Assembly (NCBI RefSeq): GCF_019397265.1
Contig: NZ_CP068985.1
Span: 4,320,501-4,384,500 of the forward strand
DNA from: Nonomuraea coxensis DSM 45129
Lineage (GTDB): Bacteria > Actinomycetota > Actinomycetes > Streptosporangiales > Streptosporangiaceae
Length of the DNA: 64,000 bases
Reading direction: 5' to 3'
A model generated the notes under the pieces. It worked only from the letters and a program-made list of their open reading frames with translations, searched no databases and had not been told where the DNA came from. Positions 52,434-61,495 of the stretch are shown one piece after another (positions within the stretch are counted from its first letter, which is position 1; each line of letters begins with the position of its first letter). A program made the translations under genes and the position numbers.

Positions 52434-52533
52434 CCCCTGCCACACGCCTGGGACGGGCGCCGTTCCCCGGATACCCGGCCGGGGTAGTGTTGCGCCCGCA
52501 CGCGTTGCGCGTCGTCGCGAAGGAGAGACGCTC

Positions 52534-52737
52534 ATGCCCGACACCAGCCCGCCGGTACGGGGATCCCTCGAACCGCGAGGGCTCGGCCGCCGCACCGGGC
52601 ACCCCACGGAAAGAAGGCCCCTTCGCCCTGCTCACCTGGGAGCGCACCAGGTGAACGACGGTTCCGTGCCCGCCCGCTGCCTGCGCCGCTCGGCGGCCCG
52701 GCGAGGCCCGGTCACGCGGAGAGCGGCACACCCGTGA
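52534..52737 (+). CDS. Small ORF, possibly frameshifted, coupled to the kinase gene
   Basis: ATG 52534 has AAGGAG at 8 nt. The 67-aa frame (MPDTSPPVRGSLEPRGLGRR...) is coupled to the next gene by a GTGA overlap but loses GC3 bias after about 20 codons. Between about 52555 and 52654 a different frame has full GC3 bias and reads YGDPSNREGSAAAPGTPRKE, then GPFALLTWERTR*, suggesting that the original gene was MPDTSPP + this frame and that a one-base indel occurred near 52555. Function unknown. Confidence 0.4.
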   Translation: MPDTSPPVRGSLEPRGLGRRTGHPTERRPLRPAHLGAHQVNDGSVPARCLRRSAARRGPVTRRAAHP

Positions 52738-53618
52738 CGGACACGACGTCCTTCCTGCTCGAACGCCTGCACGCGGCCGGCCTGACCGACGTCGTCGCGG
52801 TCGAGCCGGCCACCGGGGGCCTCGCCGCGACCGCGGGGCTCGCGCGCCGCGGTGACGGCACGCCGGTGTTCGTCAAGGCGTTCGGCGAGCCGCCGTCGGA
52901 CGACGCCTTCGCCGCGGAGGCCGAAGGGCTCACCGTGCTCGGCGAGGTGGGCGGCGTCGCCACGCCCGAGATCATCCTCGCGGACCGCGACCTGCTCGTG
53001 CTGTCCGCGCTGCGGCCCCGGCCGGGCACCGTGGCTTTCTGGGAGCAGCTCGCGCACACGCTCGCCCACCTGCACACCGCCACCCGGCACTCCCGGTTCG
53101 GGTGGCACCGGGACAACTGGCTGGGCCGTCGCCGGCAGGTCAACACCTGGGACGACGACGGCCACGCGTTCTTCGCCCAGCACCGTCTGCTGCGCTGGCT
53201 CGGCGAGCGACGCGTCGAGGAGGCGCTCGACGCCGCCGATCGAGCGGCGCTGGAGCGGCTGTGCGACCGGCTGCCCGAACTGCTGCCGGTCAGGCCCGCG
53301 TGCCTGACGCACGGCGACCTGTGGGCCATGAACGTCATGGCGGCCCCTGACGGGCGGCCCGCGCTGATCGATCCGGCCGTGTCGTACACGTGGGCCGAGG
53401 TCGACCTGGCCCACCTGTGGACGACGGCGCCGCCGCCCGAGGCGCACGTGTTCTTCGAGCTGTACGCCGAGCTGACCGGACTCGACCGCGGCTGGCGCGA
53501 ACGCATGCCGATCCTCCAGCTGCGCCAGCACCTGGCCGTGATCGCCCAGTTCGACCCCGACTGGGGCGCCGCCGGTCTCGTACGCGCCACGCTCGCCCCG
53601 TTCCGGAAGCGGCCCTGA
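52734..53618 (+). CDS. Fructosamine kinase-family/aminoglycoside-phosphotransferase-like kinase
   Basis: 294 aa. VFVKAFGEPPSDDAFAAEAEGL has the nucleotide-binding Lys and Glu; LTHGDLWAMNVMAAPDGRPALIDPAVSYTWAEVDLA has the Brenner motif HGDxxxxN and the metal Asp, with the WAEVDLA segment typical of fructosamine-3-kinases. Repairs glycated proteins or phosphorylates a ketosamine. GTG start at 52734. Confidence 0.88.
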   Translation: MTDTTSFLLERLHAAGLTDVVAVEPATGGLAATAGLARRGDGTPVFVKAFGEPPSDDAFAAEAEGLTVLGEVGGVATPEIILADRDLLVLSALRPRPGTVAFWEQLAHTLAHLHTATRHSRFGWHRDNWLGRRRQVNTWDDDGHAFFAQHRLLRWLGERRVEEALDAADRAALERLCDRLPELLPVRPACLTHGDLWAMNVMAAPDGRPALIDPAVSYTWAEVDLAHLWTTAPPPEAHVFFELYAELTGLDRGWRERMPILQLRQHLAVIAQFDPDWGAAGLVRATLAPFRKRP

Positions 53619-53710
53619 GCTCGGCGTCACTGAGGCGCACCGCTTCGCGACCGGGAGAACAGCGCCGCGCCCGCCTCAGGAGCGCGCGGGCCGGCACGCC
53701 CCTCGGCGGC

Positions 53711-54325
53711 TCACGGCCTCATGCCGTCCGGGAACCCGGTCCAGCGCAGGTCGGCCGGAAGGTGGCTCACGTCGTTGAACATCACCAGCGTCGGCGGCAG
53801 GCCGGTGCGGTAGTCGATGACCGTCAGCGCGGCGTTGGCGCTGTTCAGGCCGAGCCACCGCGACGGCGGCGCGTCCAGGGCGTGCCGCACCAGCCACGCG
53901 ATCTGGTAGGCGTGCGTCACCAGGACCTCGTGGGTGTCGCGGCGGGTTCCCGCCGGTGCCGGGCCGGGGACGTTCGCGAACCGGGCGACCAGGGCCTCGG
54001 CGAGCTTGTGGCCCGAGGCCGCCTCGGCGTCGTCGTAGCCGTCGAAGAAGCCGGCCCAGGACGGGGGTGTCTCGGCCGCCCGGGGAACGTAGGGCACGTG
54101 GTCGACGAGTTCGGCGGCCTCGGCGACGGGCGCGTCCGGCAGGTGCCGGGCGAGTTCGTGCGCGCTGGCCGCGGCGCGCGGCAGCGGAGAGTGCCATACG
54201 GCGTCGACCGGCAGGCCGGCGAGCCGTTCGCCCAGCAGGCGGGCCTGCCGGCGACCGATGCCGGTGAGGTTCCCGAAGGCGTCGGCGGCGCCGTGGCGGG
54301 CCAGGTAGAGGTGTCGCGTGGTCAT
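53711..54325 (-). CDS. Histidine phosphatase-family protein
   Basis: 204 aa. LYLARHGAADAFGNLTGIGRRQARLLGERLAG starts with the RHG catalytic motif; the second His is in VLVTHAYQIAWLV and the Arg in HSPLPRAAASA. Phosphoglycerate-mutase-like fold; substrate unknown. The ribosome site is weak at ATG 54325. It lies 85 nt downstream of the PEP-synthase-like gene on the same strand. Confidence 0.88.
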   Translation of the reverse strand: MTTRHLYLARHGAADAFGNLTGIGRRQARLLGERLAGLPVDAVWHSPLPRAAASAHELARHLPDAPVAEAAELVDHVPYVPRAAETPPSWAGFFDGYDDAEAASGHKLAEALVARFANVPGPAPAGTRRDTHEVLVTHAYQIAWLVRHALDAPPSRWLGLNSANAALTVIDYRTGLPPTLVMFNDVSHLPADLRWTGFPDGMRP

Positions 54326-54410
54326 GGGCGGTCGGGGTGCGGTGCCCGCGCGGGCCCGCTTCCCGTCTCCTTTCGCGTTGTGGCTGAAGGGGGCGGAGGC
54401 GGAGGGGCGC

Positions 54411-55652
54411 TCACGCCTCGGCCACCGTGACGGTGCCGGTGGTGCCGTCGAGGGTGATGGTGCAGTCGTCGTGGAGTCTGCTCGTCGCGTCAGGGACGCC
54501 GAGGACCGCGGGGATGCCGTGCTCACGGGCGACGATGGCGGCGTGGGAGAGGACGCCTCCGGTTTCGGTGACGACGCCGGCCGCGATGCGCAGCAGCGGC
54601 GTCCAGGCGGGGTCGGTGAAGGGGCAGACGATGATGTCGCCGGGGCGCGCGTGCGTGAAGTCGCGGGGACCCCGGATGATCCTCGCGGCGCCGGTCACGA
54701 CCCCGTGGCTGCCGGGCGTTCCGGTCAGCGTGGGCGCGTAGGCCGAGGCGTGGTCGGCGGGGGAGGGCCAGGCCGGGGGCGTGGCGGTGACCGGCCGTGC
54801 CTGCAGGATCCAGGGACGTCCGTCGGCGATCGTCCACTCGACGTCCTGCGGCCCACCGCGTACGGCGGCGATCTCCCTGCCCAGCTCGGCGAGCAGTCCG
54901 GCGGTCGCGTCGTCGATCGCCGGCCGGTCGCGGGCGCGGACGGGCACGTCGGACATCACGAGCCGCCCGCCCTGCCGGTCAAGGCGGGTCCGTTTGCAGG
55001 CGACCGTGCGGGTGACCGCCCCGTCCCCGGTGACGCGGTAGGCGTCAGGGGTGACCGTGCCGCCGACGACGCTGGGACCGAGCCCCCAGGACGCCTCGAT
55101 GCGGATCGCGCCGTGCGGGTCCGCGGGCGTGAACATGATCCCGGAGACCTCGGCGTCCAGATGGCGTTGCACGAGGACCGCCATGACGAGGTCGCCGGAG
55201 GACGGGCCGCCGGAGGCGTCCCGGTAGTCGACGGCGCGTGAGGTGAACAGGGAGGCCCAGCAGGCGCGGACGGCGTCGGTGACCGCGCCGGCTCCGCGTA
55301 CGGCGAGAAAGCTGTCGTGCTGACCGGCCGCCGACGTCCGGCCGGTGTCCTCATGGGCGGCGGACGATCTCACCGCGACGGGCGGGTCGCCGAGCTCGCC
55401 GAGCGCGCGTCCGAGCGCGTCGGCCAGGGTGGCGGGGACCTCGACGGCCTCGATCGCCCGCCGTACGGCGTCGAGCCGGCCCGGCTCGCCGGCGAACCGT
55501 TCGAGGCCCAGGTCGCGGACGGCGGCCCGGTATGCGGCGAACGACACCACGAAGCCGTCGGGAACCGGCAGCCCCGCGCGCAGCAGCGCGCCGAGCGCAC
55601 CGGCCTTGCCCCCGCACGTGCCGGCGGCAGCCGATCTGAGGGGTACGATCAC
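54411..55652 (-). CDS. PEP/pyruvate-binding-domain protein with PEP-utilising swivel domain
   Basis: 413 aa. N-terminal ATP-grasp-like PPDK domain (GTCGGKAGALGALLRAGLPVPDGFVVS, PPVAVRSSAAHEDTGRTSAAGQHDSFL, VQRHLDAEVSGIMFTPADP). C-terminal swivel with the phospho-His GGVLSHAAIVAREHGIPAV. PEP synthases and rifampin phosphotransferases have the same two modules but also a third domain of about 300 residues between or after; here it is absent and the protein is half length. It may be a compact phosphotransferase. Divergent from two small regulatory genes with a shared operator. Confidence 0.85.
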   Translation of the reverse strand: MIVPLRSAAAGTCGGKAGALGALLRAGLPVPDGFVVSFAAYRAAVRDLGLERFAGEPGRLDAVRRAIEAVEVPATLADALGRALGELGDPPVAVRSSAAHEDTGRTSAAGQHDSFLAVRGAGAVTDAVRACWASLFTSRAVDYRDASGGPSSGDLVMAVLVQRHLDAEVSGIMFTPADPHGAIRIEASWGLGPSVVGGTVTPDAYRVTGDGAVTRTVACKRTRLDRQGGRLVMSDVPVRARDRPAIDDATAGLLAELGREIAAVRGGPQDVEWTIADGRPWILQARPVTATPPAWPSPADHASAYAPTLTGTPGSHGVVTGAARIIRGPRDFTHARPGDIIVCPFTDPAWTPLLRIAAGVVTETGGVLSHAAIVAREHGIPAVLGVPDATSRLHDDCTITLDGTTGTVTVAEA

Positions 55653-55664
55653 CCGCCCATCCTT

Positions 55665-55693
55665 TCAACGAAATATTGACAACATTTCGTTGA
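55665..55693. promoter_or_regulatory. Operator between PEP-binding gene and small HTH gene
   Basis: TCAACGAAAT / ATTTCGTTGA, perfect 10-bp arms, 9-nt spacer, in AT-rich DNA 12 nt from the leftward and 9 nt from the rightward start. Both promoters would be blocked by one repressor. Confidence 0.75.
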
Positions 55694-55702
55694 GTATGGA
55701 TC

Positions 55703-56104
55703 ATGAACGGCATGCCACGCAAGCAGGACATCACTCACGCCGGGCGCGCAGACCACGCCCAGGCCGACCGCGAGCACGACGCGAGGCGACGCCTGCTGCG
55801 CCGGGGCGCGGACACGCTCGACGCCCGTCCGTGGCGGCCCGCTCCGGCCCCGCTGTCGGCGGTCGACCTCGTCCAGTTCGCCGTCTGGCGCAACGCCGAC
55901 CTGGACCCGGAGGACGTCCTGAGCGCGCTGGCCCTCCTGCCCGCCGCGCGCGCCGAAGTGGAAGGACTCGAGTCCGCCCTGCTGTTCATCGCCCGCAGCA
56001 GCGGACTGACCTGGGCGCAGATGGCGGACGCGATGGGATTCAACTCCCCGCAGGCCTGCCAGCAGCACTACACCCGCCTGACGGCGCGAGGAGCCGGCTC
56101 GTGA
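55703..56104 (+). CDS. Small HTH-like protein
   Basis: 133 aa. Charged N-terminus (about 45 residues), then PLSAVDLVQFAVWRNADLDPEDVLSALALLPAARAEVEGLESALLFIARSSGLTWAQMADAMGFNSPQACQQHYTRLTAR, where the last part looks like a Myb/SANT-like or sigma-4-like HTH. Known beside PPDK/rifampin-phosphotransferase-like genes in actinobacteria (from memory). Candidate ligand for the operator at 55665. Confidence 0.7.
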   Translation: MNGMPRKQDITHAGRADHAQADREHDARRRLLRRGADTLDARPWRPAPAPLSAVDLVQFAVWRNADLDPEDVLSALALLPAARAEVEGLESALLFIARSSGLTWAQMADAMGFNSPQACQQHYTRLTARGAGS

Positions 56105-56736
56105 CCCGCGACTCTCCGCCTGACCTGCTGGTCCTGCACGCGGTACGCGTCCTCGGGTTCGCCGACACCCCGGTGATCGCGCAGCGGTACGGGCTCGACG
56201 CGGCCCGGACCGAGGAACTGCTGCGCGACGCCGAAGCGCGCGGCTGGGCCGCGTACTCCGCCTTCGCCGGCACCGCGGGCTGGTCGCTCACCGAACCGGG
56301 CCGGGCCGAGAACGAGCGCCTGCTCGCGGCCGAGCTCGCCCGCGTCGGCGGCGCCGACGAGGTCCGGGACGTCTACCGCACGTTCCTCCCCCTCAACGCC
56401 CTCCTGCTGCGCGCCTGCACCGACTGGCAACTCCGGCCCACCGACGGCGACCGGCTCGCCGTCAACGATCATCGCGACCCCGCCTGGGACGCCGGTGTCC
56501 TCCACGAGCTCGCCTGCGTCTCCCGCGCGCTCACGCCCCTGGCCGACCGGCTCGGGAACGTCCTGACCCGGCTGCGCGGATACGACACCCGCTTCGCCGC
56601 GGCGCTGGAGCGCGCCCGGGCAGGGGAGAACGCCTGGGTGGACCGCACCGACGTCGACTCCTGCCATCGCGTCTGGTTCCAGCTCCACGAAGACCTCATC
56701 GCCACGCTCGGCCTCGACCGGAACACACAACCCTGA
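56101..56736 (+). CDS. Putative regulator/MarR-like wHTH protein
   Basis: 211 aa, GTG at 56101 overlapping the previous stop (GTGA). DLLVLHAVRVLGFADTPVIAQRYGLDAARTEELLRDAEARGWAAYSAFAGTAGWSLTEPGRAENERLLA is a winged-helix pattern. The remaining 140 residues are helical, with a conserved HRVWFQLHEDLIATLGLDR end. Coupled translation with the small HTH protein suggests a two-component repressor. Confidence 0.7.
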   Translation: MTRDSPPDLLVLHAVRVLGFADTPVIAQRYGLDAARTEELLRDAEARGWAAYSAFAGTAGWSLTEPGRAENERLLAAELARVGGADEVRDVYRTFLPLNALLLRACTDWQLRPTDGDRLAVNDHRDPAWDAGVLHELACVSRALTPLADRLGNVLTRLRGYDTRFAAALERARAGENAWVDRTDVDSCHRVWFQLHEDLIATLGLDRNTQP

Positions 56737-56901
56737 CCCGGTCTCCAGGCATGGGTCCGCCCGGCCGTGTGGAGCGCCCTGCCCGCCGCTGCTGATCAGC
56801 CGGTGTGCGCGGCCGCCGGCCCACTGACGGCACGGGCGCCCGCCATTGGCCGGCGCGATCCGGTGACCACCACCCGTGGGAACGGCGGGCGCTCGGCTGG
56901 C

Positions 56902-56907
56902 TAGGCT
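56902..56907 (+). promoter_or_regulatory. -10 box of a leaderless promoter
   Basis: TAGGCT, 7 nt before ATG 56915, identical in sequence and spacing to the box at 22196. Confidence 0.5.
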
Positions 56908-56914
56908 GCCGGAC

Positions 56915-57490
56915 ATGAATCCGGCCACGACCAGCGGCATGATCACCGAGCCCGCCATCCTCGACGCCAGGGACCTGACTTCCGATCCGGAACTGGAGGC
57001 CCGGTTCGCCGAGTCGGCCCACCGGATCCTGGCGGACCTGGTCAGCGGAGGCGCCGCGCTGGGCTGGGTCGAACCACCCTCGCCGGACGAGGTGGCCGAA
57101 CTTCTCGGCCACGTCGTCTCCGCGGCGCGCGCCGGGGACGCGGCCCTGCGCGCCGCCTACCTCGACCGTCGCCTTATCGGGCTGGGGTACTGGCTCCGCT
57201 ACGCCCGGCCGACCCACCGCCCGCACGCCGACCTGGAGAAGCTCGCGGTGGCCGCCACCGCCCACGGTCGTGGCGTCGGCCGGGCGCTGACCGCCGCCTT
57301 GATCGCTGACGCACGGCAGGCGGGTATCGAGGTCCTCACCCTGGACGCCCGTGGCGACAACACCAACGCCCTGCACCTCTACCGGTCCCTGGGCTTCACC
57401 GAATACGGCCGCCTGCCCGACTTCGTCGCCGTCGGCGAACACCGCTACGACAAGGTCTTCTCCATGCTGGACCTCCGCCGCCAGGACTGA
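56915..57490 (+). CDS. GNAT-family N-acetyltransferase
   Basis: 191 aa. LEKLAVAATAHGRGVGRALTAALIADARQAGIEVLTLDARGDNTNALHLYRSLGFTEYGRLPDFVAVGEHRYDKVFSMLDL: acetyl-CoA loop RGVGRA and the NxxAxxLYxxxGF end. The first 100 residues (LEARFAESAHRILADLVSGG) are atypical. Substrate unknown. Probably leaderless. Confidence 0.85.
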   Translation: MNPATTSGMITEPAILDARDLTSDPELEARFAESAHRILADLVSGGAALGWVEPPSPDEVAELLGHVVSAARAGDAALRAAYLDRRLIGLGYWLRYARPTHRPHADLEKLAVAATAHGRGVGRALTAALIADARQAGIEVLTLDARGDNTNALHLYRSLGFTEYGRLPDFVAVGEHRYDKVFSMLDLRRQD

Positions 57491-57708
57491 TCACCGCCAC
57501 GCGCCGGCCCGCGTCGAGCCGAACCCGAACTGCGGACGCGAGCCGCGACGTTCGGTGTGTCGGTCGGCCACCGCCTCCAGGCAACGCCCGAACGCGATCG
57601 ACGCCGACAACGTCCTTCGGAGGACCGGCGGCAAGCGAAGCCGGGATCGCGGGTAACGCGTTCGTCACTATGGGCCCGCCCGTCCCGGTTCGGCAGCACC
57701 CTGGAGGC
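57491..57708. other. Gap before the STAND gene
   Basis: No gene seen. The STAND protein may start at ATG 57670 instead of 57709. Confidence 0.4.
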
Positions 57709-60396
57709 ATGTCGACAGCGGACGACGTCCCCGGTATCTCCTCCCGCGACGAGGAAGCACGGCATGCCGAACTGCGGGCACAGGCATCCGGCCAGGGCCG
57801 CGTGTATCAGTCCGCCAGGGATCAGACCATCCACCACCACTACCCGCCCGCACCGGACCCCGGCCAGATCGTCGAGGGCGACATCCCGCAACGCCCGCCC
57901 GGCTTCCAGCCGCGCGAGCCGCTGCTACGGCAGCTCGCCGAACTGCTCGGCGGCCCGGCCCCGGATCACGGCGCACAGGACGCAGGGGGCGGGGCCGCGG
58001 TGATCTGCGCCGTGGCCGGCAGGCCCGGGGTGGGCAAGACCCTGCTGGCCGCCTCCTACGCCTGGGCCTGCCAGGCCGCGCGCTGGCCGGTGGTGGCCTG
58101 GATCGCCGCCGAGACCACCGACCAGATCCTGAGCGGCCTGGCCGCCCTGGCCGAGCGGCTGGGCGAACGCCGCTCCGACGAGGACGCCGCCACCGCCGCC
58201 CGCCGCGCCAAGGCATGGCTGGCCGCCACCAGCCGTCCGGCGCTGCTGGTCTTCGACAACGCCACCGACGTGAACGCCCTACGCGCCTGGTGCCCGGCCA
58301 CCGGCGCCACCCGAGTGGTCATCACCACCCGCAACCGCGCCTTCGCCCGCGCGTACGCGCCGCTCGAGGTGGAGGTGTTCACCTCCGAGCAGGCCGAGGC
58401 CTTCCTGCAGCGGCGCACCGGCCTGACCGACCCCGACGGTGCCGCCGCGCTCGCCCGCGAGCTGGGACATCTGCCGCTGGCGCTGGCCCAGGCCGCCACG
58501 GTGATCGTACGTCTGCGCCTGGACCATGCCGGCTACCTGGAGCTGCTGCGCGGCTTCCCCGTCGGCGACTGTCTGACCGCCCAGGACGGCGACGCCTACC
58601 CGGCCGGCACCGCCGAGGCCGTCCTGCTGTCGGTCACCCAGGCGGAGTCCGCTCTGCCCTTCGCCCACGACCTGCTGTCGATTCTCGCCGTGCTGTCGTC
58701 CTCCGGCGTCCCGCTGCCGGTGCTGTCCGCCCTGAGCGATGCGGATTCCGAGGCCGGCGCAGCCCCGGTACGACTGCGGGAAATGCTCGCCGACCTGGCC
58801 GACACCTCGCTGATCACTTTCAGTGAGGATGGGACCACGGTCCTGATGCACCGCCTCATCCAGCGCGTCCTGTGCGACCGCGCCGCCCACCACGGCGACC
58901 TCGGCACCGCCCTGGTCCGGGCCACCGGGCTGCTCCGGGACTACGCCGACACGCTGCCGGACGGCGCCCGTACCTGGGCGGCCCGCGCCGCGGTCGAGAT
59001 GCTCATCGACCAGAGCGACGCCCTCCACCGGCGAACCCCCGCCGACGAGCTCCCCGAGGACCTCCTGGCACTCCGGCTCTGGTGCGGCAGATCCCTGCAC
59101 GACCTGGCCGAGCTCGCCCGCGCCGTACAACTGCTCGAGGCCACCCTGGCCGACTGCGCGCGGGTGCTCGGCCCTGACCACCCCCACACCCTGGTCTGCC
59201 GCACCTACCTCGCCTTCGCCTGCCGCGAGGCGGGGGACCTGGGCCGGGCCATCCCCTTGTACGAGGCGACGCTGGCCGACTGCGAGCGGCTGCTGGGCGC
59301 CGACCACCCCGACACCTTGATGAGCCGCAACAACCTGTCCGGCGCCTACCACGCGGCGGGGGACTGGCAGCGGGCCATCGCACTGCTCGAGGCCACTCTC
59401 GCCGACATGGAGCGGGTGCTCGGCGTGAACCATCCCGAGACTCTGGCCCTACGCCACAACCTCGCCGTCGGCTACCAGGAGGCGGGAGACCTGAGCCGGG
59501 CCATCCCCCTGTTCAGGGCCGCCCTCACCGGCCGCGAACAAGTGCTCGGCCCTGATCATCCCTCGACCCTGTCCTCCCGCATGAACCTGGCCGGCGCCCA
59601 CCAGACGGCAGGGGACCTGAAGCTCGCCGTCCGGCTGTTCGAGGCCACCGCCGGCGACTACGAGCGGGTGCTGGGTCCCGACCACCCCGACACCCTGACC
59701 TGCCGTACCAACCTGGCCAACGCCTACCAGGCGGCGGAGGATCTGGACCGGGCCATCCCGCTGTACGAGCAGACGCTGGCCGAGCGCGAACGCGTGCTCG
59801 GCCCCGACCATCCCCACACCCTGACCTCCCGTACCTACCTCGCCAACGCCTACCAGGTGACGGGGGACCTGGATCGGGCCGTCCCGCTGCTCGAAGCCGC
59901 CGTCAGCGGCTACGAACGGGTGCTGGGCCCCGACCATCCCGACACCCTGACCTGCCGCAGCAGCCGCGCCATCGCCTACGGGGCGGCGGGTGATCCGAAG
60001 CGGGCCATCCTGTTGCTCAAGGCCGGCGTCAGTGACCACGAGCGGGTGCTGGGCCCTGACCATCCCTCGACCCTGGTCTGCCGCAGCAACCTGGCCGACG
60101 CCTACCGGAAGGTGGGGAACCTGGGCCGGGCCGTCCCGCTGTACACGACCACCCTCACCGACTGCGAGCGAGTGCTGGGCAGCGACCACCCCACGACCCG
60201 TGTCGTCAGGGAGAACCTGGCGGCCGCCGCCTCCGCGGCCGTTCTCCGAAGGGCGCTGATTCCGGGTGTTCAGGGGGTTGGGGTGTCCGGGGCCGGGGAC
60301 ACGTTCGCCGACGGGCTCGACAGGGCTGGGCCGGCCGATCGTCAGGTCAGGAGAGGGAAGGGGAGGTCACCAGCGCGGCCACCTCTTTGGCGATGA
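57709..60396 (+). CDS. STAND NTPase: NB-ARC with TPR array
   Basis: About 895 aa. The N-terminal adaptor HAELRAQASGQGRVYQSARDQTIHHHY is a linker seen in actinobacterial STAND/conflict-type proteins. NB-ARC (about 75-410): Walker A ICAVAGRPGVGKTLLAA, Walker B PALLVFDNATD, sensor VVITTRNRAF, GLPL-like GHLPLALAQAA. The C-terminus has nine or so TPR units of 42 residues with the kinesin-light-chain-like repeat ERVLGPDHPDTLTCRTNLANAY. It may sense a ligand with the TPR array and oligomerise. No obvious effector domain is fused. The end overlaps the convergent hydrolase gene by 50 nt. ATG 57709 has GGAGG only 1 nt away; ATG 57670 is possible. Confidence 0.85.
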   Translation: MSTADDVPGISSRDEEARHAELRAQASGQGRVYQSARDQTIHHHYPPAPDPGQIVEGDIPQRPPGFQPREPLLRQLAELLGGPAPDHGAQDAGGGAAVICAVAGRPGVGKTLLAASYAWACQAARWPVVAWIAAETTDQILSGLAALAERLGERRSDEDAATAARRAKAWLAATSRPALLVFDNATDVNALRAWCPATGATRVVITTRNRAFARAYAPLEVEVFTSEQAEAFLQRRTGLTDPDGAAALARELGHLPLALAQAATVIVRLRLDHAGYLELLRGFPVGDCLTAQDGDAYPAGTAEAVLLSVTQAESALPFAHDLLSILAVLSSSGVPLPVLSALSDADSEAGAAPVRLREMLADLADTSLITFSEDGTTVLMHRLIQRVLCDRAAHHGDLGTALVRATGLLRDYADTLPDGARTWAARAAVEMLIDQSDALHRRTPADELPEDLLALRLWCGRSLHDLAELARAVQLLEATLADCARVLGPDHPHTLVCRTYLAFACREAGDLGRAIPLYEATLADCERLLGADHPDTLMSRNNLSGAYHAAGDWQRAIALLEATLADMERVLGVNHPETLALRHNLAVGYQEAGDLSRAIPLFRAALTGREQVLGPDHPSTLSSRMNLAGAHQTAGDLKLAVRLFEATAGDYERVLGPDHPDTLTCRTNLANAYQAAEDLDRAIPLYEQTLAERERVLGPDHPHTLTSRTYLANAYQVTGDLDRAVPLLEAAVSGYERVLGPDHPDTLTCRSSRAIAYGAAGDPKRAILLLKAGVSDHERVLGPDHPSTLVCRSNLADAYRKVGNLGRAVPLYTTTLTDCERVLGSDHPTTRVVRENLAAAASAAVLRRALIPGVQGVGVSGAGDTFADGLDRAGPADRQVRRGKGRSPARPPLWR
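59100..60230 (+). repeat. Tandem 126-nt TPR-coding repeats
   Basis: About nine units of 42 codons, each with a cgggtgctgGGCCC(c/t)GACCA(c/t)CC-type core (VLGPDHP). High nucleotide identity implies recent duplication and possible copy-number change. Confidence 0.8.
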
Positions 60397-61495
60397 GCCT
60401 CTCGTTCAGCAACTGGAAGTGGTCCTCGCGGAGCAGGTCGAACATCTCGCCCATGCTCTGCCGCCGGGCTCCCGCGACTATCTCGTTGAAATGCTGGTCG
60501 TAGTTCGCGGAGAACACGACTTTCGACTTCGGGCACATGGCGTGCAAAGTGCCGATCCGGCGGAGGAAGCGATCGCACTTCTCCTCGCCCTCCCAGTAGT
60601 CCCACCAGTCCTCGGCATGCCGCTGGATGTGTGCCAGGTTCTTCTTGCTGATCTTGTGCAGGTACTCGGACATGTTCTGGAACTCGGTGATGTTCTTCGG
60701 AATGCGTGCGATCTCGATGAGTTCGGTGAAGGGGGCGGAGGGATTCATCGTTGCGAACGCCCCGGACACGACCATCGAGGAGTGGTTGATGTTCGGGTCG
60801 AGGAGCACCATGGCGTACGTGCGAGGGTTGCGCGCCGGATGGGTCTGCCAGAACTCTCCCAGACGGATGATCATATCTGCTCCGGTGGAGAAGCCCACCA
60901 GAACCAGCTTCTTCTGCGGATACTTCCTGCGGAAATGGTTGAGCGCACCGTTGACGAGTTCGACGTGGGTTTTCAGGCCGACCGGCCGATACCTCTCGTC
61001 CTTGGCCTCCTCGGCGTTGAACCCGAAGAGGGTGAGCGCCGCGGTGTGCTCATGTGCGATGTTCATGTAGGGCCGGAAGTCGTTCGCGTCGAGCCCAAGG
61101 CCGGGCAGCAGGACGACCAGGGTGTTGGATCGCGTGACACGTTCCAGATAGCGCAGTTCGCGCCCGATCACCGTCTGGTCACCGGGCAGATCGTCCTCGA
61201 AATCGGCGGGGCGTATGTCGAAGGATTGAGCGGTGACGCGCCGGTCCTGCCGCCTGTTCCGCTCCACCACGCCGCGCACATACCACGTCGCCCAGCAAAG
61301 CCCCACGACGGCGAGAACGGGCAGCGCCTCAGAAACCTGTCCCATGCTCGCCCACAGCCAGTCGAGTGCCGTCCTGGCCTCGTCGCCGTAGATGCCGATG
61401 ATGACGGCGAGGGTGCCGCCCACCCCACCGAGCAGCACGCGGTGACGCCGGATCAGGCTCAGGAACGTCATGCCCCTGCTCGCGTCCTCAGCCAA
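60347..61495 (-). CDS. Membrane-anchored alpha/beta hydrolase
   Basis: 382 aa. Two N-terminal helices (LLGGVGGTLAVIIGIYG and ALPVLAVVGLCWATWYV), then LVVLLPGLGLDANDF, nucleophile elbow VLVGFSTGADMIIRLGEF (GFSTG), VLLDPNINHSS (Asp) and the C-terminal EDHFQLLNERL with the likely catalytic His. Lower GC and lower GC3 than most neighbours (ATC/AAG/TTC mix). TTG 61495 has AGGAG at 7 nt and overlaps the upstream stop; ATG 61471 is the alternative. Third gene of the ligase operon. Confidence 0.75.
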   Translation of the reverse strand: MAEDASRGMTFLSLIRRHRVLLGGVGGTLAVIIGIYGDEARTALDWLWASMGQVSEALPVLAVVGLCWATWYVRGVVERNRRQDRRVTAQSFDIRPADFEDDLPGDQTVIGRELRYLERVTRSNTLVVLLPGLGLDANDFRPYMNIAHEHTAALTLFGFNAEEAKDERYRPVGLKTHVELVNGALNHFRRKYPQKKLVLVGFSTGADMIIRLGEFWQTHPARNPRTYAMVLLDPNINHSSMVVSGAFATMNPSAPFTELIEIARIPKNITEFQNMSEYLHKISKKNLAHIQRHAEDWWDYWEGEEKCDRFLRRIGTLHAMCPKSKVVFSANYDQHFNEIVAGARRQSMGEMFDLLREDHFQLLNERLIAKEVAALVTSPSLS

